Positions 22,677 through 34,300 of a stretch of 64,000 bases of DNA are shown one piece after another. Origin of the DNA: Cherax quadricarinatus (taxonomy: Eukaryota > Arthropoda > Malacostraca > Decapoda > Parastacidae); the NCBI RefSeq assembly GCF_038502225.1, contig NC_091321.1, forward strand, positions 36,214,048-36,278,047. The letters are read 5' to 3'. The position numbers and the translations under genes were made by a program. How positions within the stretch are numbered: the stretch's first letter is position 1; every line of letters begins with the position of its first letter. The notes below the pieces were generated by a model that was given only the letters and a program-made list of their open reading frames with translations, ran no database searches and was not told where the DNA came from.

Positions 22677-23199
22677 ACAGATACAGAGTAGCAGCCCAGC
22701 CACCGTGGAGAGAAGACGTCGTCGTTCCCGCTCTTCAGCTGAGCAACTCTGAACACTGTTGCTCGAGAATTTACTTGGGTTATCCTGAGTAGTTCTTCAC
22801 CAGAGCTGAGAGGAGACTTGCTTGCAGTCACTTCGAGCCCCATCCCATCAAGAGGGTAAGGCGGTGACTTGCTTGCTTGTTCACCCCTCTCATCCCCATC
22901 CCCCCATCCTTCCCCATCCTCCCCCCACCCATACATCAACACTGGCCCACACACTTAACACACTACATACATTGCTATCCTTCTGACTGTCCTATCTTCT
23001 TATTTTTCGGCAACTTCGCTTTGGCGAGTTAACACAAGGCATTTTGACCATCTGGTAGCCCGTGTGGTTTTTTAAAATCCAGCCGATCTTTGCCTTGGGC
23101 CCTTTCCCCTCACTACTCGAGGGTAGGCTATCTTAGGAGCTGACCTTCATAAGTCAGCTGAAATAGGATGTTAGGCTAACATTAAGGAAAGATACCTTT

Positions 23200-24879
23200 T
23201 TGTTAAGCAACTCCTCTGCCACATGCTCCTTCCTAGGCATCATGGCGAGGATTCGTGTAAGATTACGCATTGATGGAAATCAAATGTCCATGAAAGACAT
23301 TCTCAATTGTATTTGCTCTAACTCAACTGTTGCTCCAGTGGATGTTTTTAAAACCCACACTGGAGTAGTACTTCTCCTCTCTTCTGAAGAAGAGTTACTC
23401 CAACTCCTAAAGCATGATGTCTTGGATAAACTGAAGACTTCTGGTGTTATCCCAGTTGCACCTGACAGCTATCAAGCTCAGAGGACTGTGTTTGTGGCCA
23501 GAATCAACAGTTTTATGAAACACAGCAATGTTAATGAAATTGTTGATAACATTAATACCGAGAATTCTGACCTTAGGGCTGTTGAAGCACATAAATTCTC
23601 GAATCCCAACAACAATAAGGTAACTTTAAAATTAATACTCGAGACACCTGAAGAGGCCAAACTTGTGTGTCAAAATGGCTTCAAATGTTTCAATACCAGA
23701 TGTACATCTGACCAAATTTCCATGGAACGCTTTGTCAGTGTGACACAATGTTTCAAGTGTTATGCCTTTGGTCATAACAACAACAAATGCAGTATACAAG
23801 GGCAAATTTGTAGCATTTGCTCTGGCCAACATTCCTATCGTGTTTGTACCAATAAAAATTCACCTAAATGTGTCCTCTGTAATGGAAAACATCATGCTGT
23901 TTCTGCTATTTGTCCTGAAAGAAAAAAGGAAATGCAGAAAATTCTTGACGCCAAGAAACTATCCACATCTAAGAAGACCACTCCTCAGGCACCGCCAACC
24001 ATGTCCCAAACTTCCTTCCCAGCTCTGCCTGGATCAAGTGGGACTCCTCAGGTCTCTACCAATGGTTCCAATGTGTGGAATTCTGCCCCTCTTGGAGAGC
24101 CCCAATCTAACCCTCACTTACAACAGACACAACAACAAGGTTCAGTCGCATCTCATGTGTCTCAGGTATCCACAGATGGGGATATAATGAGAGCACAACT
24201 AATGTACTTGGTGGCCAAAGACACAGCTGGTGGTGATATTCAACTCTGCTCTCGTGTTTTGAATGATATGTTAAAGGCTAATGGGATCACTCCCATCATT
24301 ATCCCTGAAAATGTGAAGGCCATTATGACCCAGCCTTCTCATAACAAGAAGTATGTACCATACTCTACATCTAATAATAAGCCTAAGTCATCCCTGGCTC
24401 AGGGATCGCCCTCCTCGCAAACCCAGGTTGTCAACTCTTCTCAACCCGAAAAGTCAACACCTGAACATAACAATGCCCCAGAAAGTGGTGCCTACTCTCC
24501 CGCTATTGTAGCTGAACCTGTTGAACAGGAACTTTCCCAAGGTAACTCACCTTGCCTATCTAATATTCACTTGGAGCCTACACAGTCTCCCATTAACTCT
24601 CACAAGCCTCTGATTCCTGAAACTGAGTATAGCATACCTCAGTTTCATGATGATGACTCTAACGACTCTAACGACTCTAACGATTCTATTGATTCTAATG
24701 AGTCTGTTAATATTACTGCCTCTAGTGAAGATGAAGATGATGGCATTGTTAATACACAAGCTTCCACGCAAAAGTTTCCTTCTCCTATTGAAGAGTCCAG
24801 CAAGGATAGTACAGATACAACACATAACATTACTTGCAGGCGTTCAGAACGCAGTGTACGAGCGAAGAATAAGCAATAA
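23200..24879 (+). CDS. LINE ORF1, gag-like RNA-binding protein with three zinc knuckles
   Basis: 559 codons from the first ATG. The ATG at 23,242 (MARIRVRLRIDG) is an equally plausible start because conserved-looking sequence begins there. The N-terminal half resembles the RRM-like/gag region of Jockey/I-group ORF1 proteins. Three zinc knuckles follow: C184-X2-C-X4-H-X4-C197 (CFKCYAFGHNNNKC), a second at C204-C216, and a third of the CX2CX3HX6C form at C224-C238 (CVLCNGKHHAVSAIC), the usual I/Jockey arrangement. The C-terminal half is Ser/Pro/Gln-rich and ends with an Asp/Asn/Ser run (DDDSNDSNDSND) and a basic tail. The protein is expected to bind the LINE RNA in a ribonucleoprotein particle. 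The stop TAA overlaps the ORF2 start. Confidence 0.9.
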   Translation: MLSNSSATCSFLGIMARIRVRLRIDGNQMSMKDILNCICSNSTVAPVDVFKTHTGVVLLLSSEEELLQLLKHDVLDKLKTSGVIPVAPDSYQAQRTVFVARINSFMKHSNVNEIVDNINTENSDLRAVEAHKFSNPNNNKVTLKLILETPEEAKLVCQNGFKCFNTRCTSDQISMERFVSVTQCFKCYAFGHNNNKCSIQGQICSICSGQHSYRVCTNKNSPKCVLCNGKHHAVSAICPERKKEMQKILDAKKLSTSKKTTPQAPPTMSQTSFPALPGSSGTPQVSTNGSNVWNSAPLGEPQSNPHLQQTQQQGSVASHVSQVSTDGDIMRAQLMYLVAKDTAGGDIQLCSRVLNDMLKANGITPIIIPENVKAIMTQPSHNKKYVPYSTSNNKPKSSLAQGSPSSQTQVVNSSQPEKSTPEHNNAPESGAYSPAIVAEPVEQELSQGNSPCLSNIHLEPTQSPINSHKPLIPETEYSIPQFHDDDSNDSNDSNDSIDSNESVNITASSEDEDDGIVNTQASTQKFPSPIEESSKDSTDTTHNITCRRSERSVRAKNKQ

Positions 24880-27767
24880 TGGGGATTACAATTTTCCAAC
24901 TTAATGTTCAACATTTCTTTAATAACCGTTACCTTCTTGAGGTTGAACTACATAACTACAATCCCGATGTTATACTTTTGAACGAGACAGCTGCAAGAGT
25001 TGATCAACATATTAAATTACGTGGATACTGTACTGTTGAGAAATCGAGAGGACAGTTTAGTGGTGTAGCCATCCTGGTTAAATTAGGATATACATTTAAA
25101 AATATTCATGTGGATGAAGATAACATTCTTGCAATAGAACTAACAACGTCGCATGGACAACTAGTAATAGGAACTGGATATTTTCCCCCGAGACAGCCAT
25201 ATATAGAGTCAATTCCTCTACATAGGATATTAAGCAGAAATATTCCAACAATTTTAGCTGGAGATTTTAATGCTCATCACCCTGCCCTCTTTAACTGTGG
25301 AGCTGGTATTCCACTGGGTGACTTAAAAGGAAAACAACTCTTTAATATCATGACAGCTAGAAACTTGTCATTTCAAGGCCCATTCTTCAAATCGTACATT
25401 GGACCTCATCCAGGAACACCAGATATTGTACTGACAAACAGAGACTGTGACATCTTTCACTGTCGTATATCTCCTGGTGGAAATGTAGGATCTGACCATA
25501 TCCCTGTTATAATACAACTACAAACTTCTCCATTTAGAATACCTGTAACTCCTAAACCCAATCTTAACACCCTAGGATTTGACCCCTTCAGGGCATATCT
25601 GGGTGATGATGAAATTGTGTCCTTGGAAAATCTACCTTCCAGTGCAATTGATGATGCAATCAGGTCCCTGCACAATCGAATAATTGAAGCTACCAATGCA
25701 ACTTGCCAATTAGCTTCCACAAAGATATACCAACAATATAAACCTACTAGAGAAATTAGAGATACTTTAAGAAATTATCAAGCAGAATGTAGAAGGCATC
25801 TTCAAACAAGACAACCACCAGCAGCTACATTGCACCGATTAAGGCAAGAATTAATTAACATGATTAGTCAACACAAACGAGACATATGGAAATTTTTAGT
25901 TCTTCAAGCTAATCAATATAAACGTGAACCAGCAAAATTTTGGAGTAAGATCCGACAACTTTTAGGGGGAAAGCACAAGGTTCCTAACTACTTAGTTCAT
26001 ACCTTCACTGATGAAGATGATGAAGATGTTGAAATTAAACTTGACGATCCACAGGACCAGGCTAATTTGATGGGTGAAGTATGGGAGAAAATTCTCTCTC
26101 ATAATAACAGTCGTCAATTTAATAATAATCATTATCAGTTAGTAAATGAATGGAGAGATGAGAACTTGGATGATCTACAACCACTACCTACCATCGATAC
26201 TTCAACTCTTGAAGATACCCACCCGCTTACTAGACCTATTACATTACTAGAGATAAGTCAGGTTATTGGAAGAATGAGAAATAGAGCCCCTGGCCTCTCT
26301 GGAATAACAATGAAACAAATAAAGTACCTACCTAGAAATTGCAAACAGTCCTTGGTAAATATCTTTAATGCCATCTTGGCCTCAGGATATTTTCCTGTTG
26401 TTTTTAAGACTGCTAGGATGATCTTTCTTGCTAAGCCCAATAAAGACATTCACCAACCTGGGAACTATAGACCTATATCTTTACTTGAAGTCACTGGAAA
26501 AGTTCTTGAGAAAGTCATTTCCAACAGATTGAATTACTATATGGAGTTTAATCACTTGTTTACTGAAAAACAATTTGGCTTTAGAACACATAGAGGTACC
26601 AACCATGCAATAAATGTTATTTTTGACACTGTAGCAAGTCTAAAACAGCAGGGCAATCTTGCCTTAATTGCCACCAGAGATGTTCATAAAGCTTTTGATA
26701 GCTTATGGCATGATGGCCTTATATACAAACTCATTGACCTACCAGACCATAACTGGACTTTTCTCAGAGTAATCTATAATTTCTTAACTCAAAGAAAAAT
26801 CATTCCCACCTTTCATGGCAAGTCGACAGAACCTTTTATACCGACGGCTGGTGTCCCACAAGGTTCTTGTCTCAGTCCACTTTTGTTTAACATTTATGTG
26901 AATGACCTTCCTCAACCAGAGTTTAATGACACAATTGTGACACAGTTTGCAGATGATGTTATTCATGTCGTCTCATCAACTCCAGTAACAGGAAAATACA
27001 AGTATGAGAGAGTCATAGAAAAAATGAATATTGAACTTCGTCGAACATCTAATTGGGAGAAGAAATGGAGAATTACGACTAATCCTGACAAGGTCCTTGT
27101 TAGCACGATAGGATGTTTTGCATCAACCATTGAAGATAAAGGGGGTATCTCCATCAGAGGTACACCTGTAGCCATTAGAAACCCTAACAAGATCTTGGGA
27201 TATGAAATAGACAGGCTGCTCCACTCAACATCTCATGTAACTAAAAAGATCAACACAGCCAAAGCCGGTCTTAGCAGACTCTTTCGATTCAATCAAGCCC
27301 CTCAACATGTCAAAAAACATCTGTATAAAATGATAATAAGACCTATACTTGAATACCCTTGTGTCCCAATATCATTAACAACAAAGACCAACATGCTACG
27401 GTTACAAAGGGTCCAGAATAGAGCTCTTCGATTTATTACCAATACCAGGAGGAGAGACAGAGTTAAAATGGCAGATTTACACACACAACAAGATATCACT
27501 GCCATAAATGTACGCCTTGACACCCTAAAAAAGAAACAACTTTATACAATGCAAGAACTATACATGCCAGATAGAGAACATCCTATACAAGTGATAAATA
27601 CCACCGATTACACCATCAATACTCCACCTCACAGGACTCAAAGAATGACTCTCCCACAGAGGGTTCGTCGTTTTATTCATAAAGATGATTACCCTCGACC
27701 CATGATTTTGAGCAACTTACCTGACGAAGAAGATTGGATACTACCAGAACCCTTCTATGTATACTGA
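24879..27767 (+). CDS. LINE ORF2, APE endonuclease plus reverse transcriptase
   Basis: 962 codons. The ATG at 24,879 shares its A with the ORF1 stop (TAATG), the arrangement linked to termination-reinitiation in the LINE SART1. The endonuclease spans residues 1 to about 215: N9, E36 (LLNET), the GDFNAHH loop at 128-134, PDIVL at 181-185 and SDHIPV with H207, so the active site looks complete. The reverse transcriptase spans about 470-760: GNYRPISLL, then RDVHKAFD with D601, GVPQGSCLSPLLFNIYVNDL, and FADD at 690-693. The C-terminal region has LQRVQNRALRFITN, typical of Jockey-type elements. No RNase H domain is seen. The function is target-primed reverse transcription: nicking chromosomal DNA and copying the LINE RNA there. 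No internal stops or frameshifts. Confidence 0.95.
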   Translation: MGITIFQLNVQHFFNNRYLLEVELHNYNPDVILLNETAARVDQHIKLRGYCTVEKSRGQFSGVAILVKLGYTFKNIHVDEDNILAIELTTSHGQLVIGTGYFPPRQPYIESIPLHRILSRNIPTILAGDFNAHHPALFNCGAGIPLGDLKGKQLFNIMTARNLSFQGPFFKSYIGPHPGTPDIVLTNRDCDIFHCRISPGGNVGSDHIPVIIQLQTSPFRIPVTPKPNLNTLGFDPFRAYLGDDEIVSLENLPSSAIDDAIRSLHNRIIEATNATCQLASTKIYQQYKPTREIRDTLRNYQAECRRHLQTRQPPAATLHRLRQELINMISQHKRDIWKFLVLQANQYKREPAKFWSKIRQLLGGKHKVPNYLVHTFTDEDDEDVEIKLDDPQDQANLMGEVWEKILSHNNSRQFNNNHYQLVNEWRDENLDDLQPLPTIDTSTLEDTHPLTRPITLLEISQVIGRMRNRAPGLSGITMKQIKYLPRNCKQSLVNIFNAILASGYFPVVFKTARMIFLAKPNKDIHQPGNYRPISLLEVTGKVLEKVISNRLNYYMEFNHLFTEKQFGFRTHRGTNHAINVIFDTVASLKQQGNLALIATRDVHKAFDSLWHDGLIYKLIDLPDHNWTFLRVIYNFLTQRKIIPTFHGKSTEPFIPTAGVPQGSCLSPLLFNIYVNDLPQPEFNDTIVTQFADDVIHVVSSTPVTGKYKYERVIEKMNIELRRTSNWEKKWRITTNPDKVLVSTIGCFASTIEDKGGISIRGTPVAIRNPNKILGYEIDRLLHSTSHVTKKINTAKAGLSRLFRFNQAPQHVKKHLYKMIIRPILEYPCVPISLTTKTNMLRLQRVQNRALRFITNTRRRDRVKMADLHTQQDITAINVRLDTLKKKQLYTMQELYMPDREHPIQVINTTDYTINTPPHRTQRMTLPQRVRRFIHKDDYPRPMILSNLPDEEDWILPEPFYVY

Positions 27768-27935
27768 ACAAATCATCGCCCCCAATTAGGGAGACATCTT
27801 AAATAACTTTCTAATGTAAAATTATGCTATTGACTATGGTTGGACACCACCATTAAGAAGCTATTGTCACGAGCTCATAAACTGGCCAGAAAATATTGCC
27901 TTTCCTGTCGTATAAATATCCGTTGTGCAATCGCG

Positions 27936-27953
27936 AAAAAAAAAAAAAAAAAA

Positions 27954-27994
<41 letters not shown>

Positions 27995-28043
27995 AAAAAA
28001 AAACAAAACAAAAACAAAAACAAAAAACAAAAAAAAAAAAAAA
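27936..28043 (+). repeat. Poly(A) tail of the LINE
   Basis: About 108 nt of A interrupted by a few C and one TT, following the LINE 3' UTR. ORFs here encode poly-Lys (or poly-Phe on the other strand) and are artefacts. Confidence 0.9.
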
Positions 28044-28311
28044 GCAATTGCAACTTGTATAATTACAACCAATTCAGAGTCATGTACTTATATACCAATT
28101 ATATTTATGTGACTCTGATGGGTTAGTATTATACCTCTTAAAAAATAATCTTATCAATTCAAATACACTTTTTAAATTACACCAAAGTGGTTGGGCCACT
28201 TACCTTTTATATCCTACCTCTCCCCCCCCTCCAACCCTCTTCCAATATTTCCATCCTTACCCATCCTTCTTCCTTCCCCATCTTACCAAAGCTCTGGTCA
28301 TTAGAAGCTGA
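28044..28311. other. No gene; short unique stretch with a C/T-rich part
   Basis: Separates the LINE tail from satellite block C. 28,215-28,290 is pyrimidine-rich (CCTCTCCCCCCCCTCCAACC) and somewhat like 22,860-22,930 on the other side of the LINE, which may mean the LINE landed in C-rich array-margin DNA (inference). Confidence 0.4.
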
Positions 28312-31300
28312 AAAAAGCAACACACAGTGGGTGACAGCAGCAACACACAGTGAGTGACAGCAGCAGCAACACACAGTGGGTGACAGCAGCAACACACAGT
28401 GGGTGACAGCAGCAACACACAGTGGGTGACAGTAGCAGCAACACACAATGAGTGACAGCAGCAGCAACACAGTGGGTGACAGTAGCAGCAACACACAATG
28501 AGTGACAGCAGCAGCAACACAGTGGGTGACAGTAGCAGCAACACACAATGAGTGACAGTAGCAGCAACACACAATGAGTGACAGTAGCAGCAACACACAC
28601 AATGAGTGACAGTAGCAGCAACACACAATGAGTGACAGTAGCAGCAACACACACAATGAGTGACAGTAGCAGCAACACAGTGGGTGACAGTAGCAGCAAC
28701 ACACAATGAGTGACAGCAGCAGCAACACAGTGGGTGACAGTAGCAGCAACACACAATGAGTGACAGTAGCAGCAACACACAATGAGTGACAGCAGCAGCA
28801 ACACAGTGGGTGACAGTAGCAGCAACACACAATGAGTGACAGTAGCAGCAACACAGTGGGTGACAGTAGCAGCAACACACAATGAGTGACAGTAGCAGCA
28901 ACACACAATGAGTGACAGCAGCAGCAACACAGTGGGTGACAGTAGCAGCAACACACAATGAGTGACAGCAGCAGCAACACACAATGAGTGACAGCAGCAG
29001 CAACACAGTGGGTGACAGTAGCAGCAACACACAATGAGTGACAGTAGCAGCAACACACAATGAGTGACAGCAGCAGCAACACACAATGAGTGACAGTAGC
29101 AGCAACACACAATGAGTGACAGTAGCAGCAACACACAATGAGTGACAGTAGCAGCAACACACAATGAGTGACAGTAGCAGCAACACACACAGTGAGTGAC
29201 AGTAGCAGCAACACACACAATGAGTGACAGTAGCAGCAACACACACAGTGAGTGACAGTAGCAGCAACACACACAGTGAGTGACAGTAGCAGCAACACAC
29301 ACAGTGAGTGACAGTAGCAGCAACACACACAGTGAGTGACAGTAGCAGCAACACACAATGAGTGACAGTAGCAGCAACACACAATGAGTGACAGTAGCAG
29401 CAACACACACAATGAGTGACAGTAGCAGCAACACAGTGGGTGACAGTAGCAGCAACACACAATGAGTGACAGTAGCAGCAACACACACAGTGAGTGACAG
29501 TAGCAGCAACACACACAGTGAGTGACAGTAGCAGCAACACACACAATGAGTGACAGCAGCAGCAACACAGTGGGTGACAGTAGCAGCAACACACAATGAG
29601 TGACAGCAGCAGCAACACAGTGGGTGACAGTAGCAGCAACACACAATGAGTGACAGCAGCAGCAACACAGTGGGTGACAGTAGCAGCAACACACAATGAG
29701 TGACAGTAGCAGCAACACACAATGAGTGACAGTAGCAGCAACACACACAATGAGTGACAGTAGCAGCAACACACAATGAGTGACAGTAGCAGCAACACAG
29801 TGGGTGACAGTAGCAGCAACACACACAATGAGTGACAGTAGCAGCAACACACAATGAGTGACAGTAGCAGCAACACACAATGAGTGACAGTAGCAGCAAC
29901 ACACACAATGAGTGACAGTAGCAGCAACACAGTGGGTGACAGTAGCAGCAACACACACAATGAGTGACAGTAGCAGCAACACAGTGGGTGACAGTAGCAG
30001 CAACACACAATGAGTGACAGTAGCAGCAACACACACAATGAGTGACAGTAGCAGCAACACACAATGAGTAACAGTAGCAGCAACACACACAATGAGTGAC
30101 AGTAGCAGCAACACAGTGGGTGACAGTAGCAGCAACACACAATGAGTGACAGTAGCAGCAACACACACAATGAGTGACAGTAGCAGCAACACAGTGGGTG
30201 ACAGTAGCAGCAACACACAATGAGTGACAGTAGCAGCAACACACACAATGAGTGACAGTAGCAGCAACACAGTGGGTGACAGTAGCAGCAACACACAATG
30301 AGTGACAGTAGCAGCAACACACACAATGAGTGACAGTAGCAGCAACACACACAATGAGTGACAGTAGCAGCAACACACAATGAGTGACAGTAGCAGCAAC
30401 ACAGTGGGTGACAGTAGCAGCAACACACAATGAGTGACAGTAGCAGCAACACACACAATGAGTGACAGTAGCAGCAACACACACAATGAGTGACAGTAGC
30501 AGCAACACACAATGAGTGACAGTAGCAGCAACACACAATGAGTGACAGTAGCAGCAACACACACAATGAGTGACAGTAGCAGCAACACAGTGGGTGACAG
30601 TAGCAGCAACACAGTGAGTGACAGTAGCAGCAACACACACAATGAGTGACAGTAGCAGCAACACAGTGGGTGACAGTAGCAGCAACACACACAATGAGTG
30701 ACAGTAGCAGCAACACAGTGGGTGACAGTAGCAGCAACACACAATGAGTGACAGTAGCAGCAACACACACAATGAGTGACAGTAGCAGCAACACACAATG
30801 AGTGACAGTAGCAGCAACACACACAATGAGTGACAGTAGCAGCAACACAGTGAGTGACAGTAGCAGCAACACACACAATGAGTGACAGTAGCAGCAACAC
30901 AGTGGGTGACAGTAGCAGCAACACACACAATGAGTGACAGTAGCAGCAACACAGTGGGTGACAGTAGCAGCAACACAGTGGGTGACAGTAGCAGCAACAC
31001 ACACAATGAGTGACAGTAGCAGCAACACACAATGAGTGACAGTAGCAGCAACACACAATGAGTGACAGTAGCAGCAACACACAATGAGTGACAGTAGCAG
31101 CAACACACACAATGAGTGACAGCAGCAGCAACACACACAATGAGTGACAGCAGCAGCAACACACAATGAGTGACAGTAGCAGCAACACACACAGTGGGTG
31201 ACAGTAGCAGCAACACACAATGAGTGACAGTAGCAGCAACACACAATGAGTGACAGTAGCAGCAACACACAATGAGTGACAGTAGCAGCAACACACAATG

Positions 31301-34300
31301 AGTGACAGTAGCAGCAACACACACAATGAGTGACAGTAGCAGCAACACAGTGGGTGACAGTAGCAGCAACACAGTGGGTGACAGTAGCAGCAACACACAC
31401 AATGAGTGACAGTAGCAGCAACACACAATGAGTGACAGTAGCAGCAACACACAATGAGTGACAGTAGCAGCAACACACAATGAGTGACAGTAGCAGCAAC
31501 ACACACAATGAGTGACAGCAGCAGCAACACACACAATGAGTGACAGCAGCAGCAACACAGTGGGTGACAGTAGCAGCAACACACAATGAGTGACAGTAGC
31601 AGCAACACACAATGAGTGACAGTAGCAGCAACACACAATGAGTGACAGTAGCAGCAACACACACAATGAGTGACAGTAGCAGCAACACACACAGTGGGTG
31701 ACAGTAGCAGCAACACACAATGAGTGACAGTAGCAGCAACACACACAGTGGGTGACAGTAGCAGCAACACACACAATGAGTGACAGCAGCAGCAACACAG
31801 TGGGTGACAGTAGCAGCAACACACACAGTGGGTGACAGTAGCAGCAACACACACAATGAGTGACAGCAGCAGCAACACAGTGAGTGACAGTAGCAGCAAC
31901 ACACACAGTGGGTGACAGTAGCAGCAACACACACAATGAGTGACAGCAGCAGCAACACAGTGGGTGACAGTAGCAGCAACACACACAGTGGGTGACAGTA
32001 GCAGCAACACACACAATGAGTGACAGTAGCAGCAACACACACAGTGGGTGACAGTAGCAGCAACACACACAATGAGTGACAGCAGCAGCAACACAGTGAG
32101 TGACAGTAGCAGCAACACACACAGTGGGTGACAGTAGCAGCAACACACACAATGAGTGACAGTAGCAGCAACACACACAGTGGGTGACAGTAGCAGCAAC
32201 ACACAATGAGTGACAGTAGCAGCAACACACACAGTGGGTGACAGTAGCAGCAACACACAATGAGTGACAGTAGCAGCAACACACACAGTGAGTGACAGTA
32301 GCAGCAACACACACAATGAGTGACAGCAGCAGCAACACACACAGTGGGTGACAGTAGCAGCAACACACAATGAGTGACAGTAGCAGCAACACACACAGTG
32401 GGTGACAGTAGCAGCAACACACAATGACTGACAGTAGCAGCAACACACACAGTGGGTGACAGTAGCAGCAACACAGTGGGTGACAGTAGCAGCAACACAG
32501 TGGGTGACAGTAGCAGCAACACACAATGAGTGACAGTAGCAGCAACACACACAATGAGTGACAGTAGCAGCAACACACACAGTGAGTGACAGTAGCAGCA
32601 ACACACAATGAGTGACAGTAGCAGCAACACACACAGTGGGTGACAGTAGCAGCAACACAGTGGGTGACAGTAGCAGCAACACACAATGAGTGACAGTAGC
32701 AGCAACACACACAATGAGTGACAGTAGCAGCAACACACACAGTGGGTGACAGTAGCAGCAACACACACAGTGGGTGACAGTAGCAGCAACACACACAGTG
32801 GGTGACAGTAGCAGCAACACACACAGTGAGTGACAGTAGCAGCAACACACACAGTGAGTGACAGCAGCAGCAACACACACAGTGGGTGACAGTAGCAGCA
32901 ACACACACAGTGAGTGACAGTAGCAGCAACACACACAGTGAGTGACAGCAGCAGCAACACACACAGTGGGTGACAGCAGCAGCAACACACACAGTGGGTG
33001 ACAGTAGCAGCAACACACACAGTGGGTGACAGTAGCAGCAACACACACAGTGGGTGACAGCAGCAGCAACACACACAGTGAGTGACAGTAGCAGCAACAC
33101 ACACAGTGGGTGACAGCAGCAGCAACACAGTGAGTGACAGTAGCAGCAACACACACAGTGGGTGACAGCAGCAGCAACACAGTGAGTGACAGTAGCAGCA
33201 ACACACACAGTGGGTGACAGTAGCAGCAACACACACAGTGGGTGACAGTAGCAGCAACACACACAGTGGGTGACAGTAGCAGCAACACAGTGGGTGACAG
33301 TAGCAGCAACACACACAGTGGGTGACAGCAGCAGCAACACAGTGAGTGACAGTAGCAGCAACACACACAGTGAGTGACAGTAGCAGCAACACAGTGGGTG
33401 ACAGTAGCAGCAACACACACAGTGGGTGACAGTAGCAGCAACACAGTGGGTGACAGTAGCAGCAACACACACAGTGGGTGACAGCAGCAGCAACACAGTG
33501 AGTGACAGTAGCAGCAACACACACAGTGAGTGACAGTAGCAGCAACACACACAGTGGGTGACAGTAGCAGCAACACACACAGTGGGTGACAGCAGCAGCA
33601 ACACAGTGAGTGACAGTAGCAGCAACACACACAGTGGGTGACAGTAGCAGCAACACACACAGTGGGTGACAGTAGCAGCAACACAGTGAGTGACAGTAGC
33701 AGCAACACACACAATGAGTGACAGTAGCAGCAACACACACAGTGGGTGACAGTAGCAGCAACACAGTGAGTGACAGTAGCAGCAACACACACAGTGGGTG
33801 ACAGTAGCAGCAACACACACAGTGAGTGACAGTAGCAGCAACACAGTGAGTGACAGCAGCAGCAACACACACAGTGGGTGACAGTAGCAGCAACACACAC
33901 AGTGGGTGACAGCAGCAGCAACACAGTGAGTGACAGTAGCAGCAACACACACAGTGGGTGACAGTAGCAGCAACACACACAGTGGGTGACAGCAGCAGCA
34001 ACACACACAGTGGGTGACAGCAGCAGCAACACACACAGTGGGTGACAGCAGCAGCAACACACACAGTGGGTGACAGCAGCAGCAACACACACAGTGAGTG
34101 ACAGCAGCAGCAACACACACAGTGAGTGACAGCAGCAGCAACACACACAGTGAGTGACAGCAGCAGCAACACACACAGTGAGTGACAGCAGCAGCAACAC
34201 ACACAGTGAGTGACAGCAGCAGCAACACACACAGTGAGTGACAGCAGCAGCAACACACACAGTGAGTGACAGCAGCAGCAACACACACAGTGGGTGACAG

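Larger units (their letters stand above)
22677..28043 (+). mobile_element. Full-length Jockey-superfamily LINE, apparently intact
   Basis: The element has a 5' untranslated region (start uncertain, about 22,690), a gag-like ORF1, an overlapping ORF2 with endonuclease and reverse transcriptase, a short 3' UTR and a tail of about 108 nt that is almost pure A (27,936-28,043). Both ORFs are open with conserved catalytic residues. It sits between satellite blocks B and C in the orientation opposite to the block-spanning phantom ORFs. No target-site duplication was recognised. Potentially capable of autonomous movement (inference). Confidence 0.88.

Noticed and set aside
27840..28126. Lys-rich or Phe-rich ORFs over 27.85-28.1 kb
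   Set aside because: Translation of the LINE poly(A) tail.
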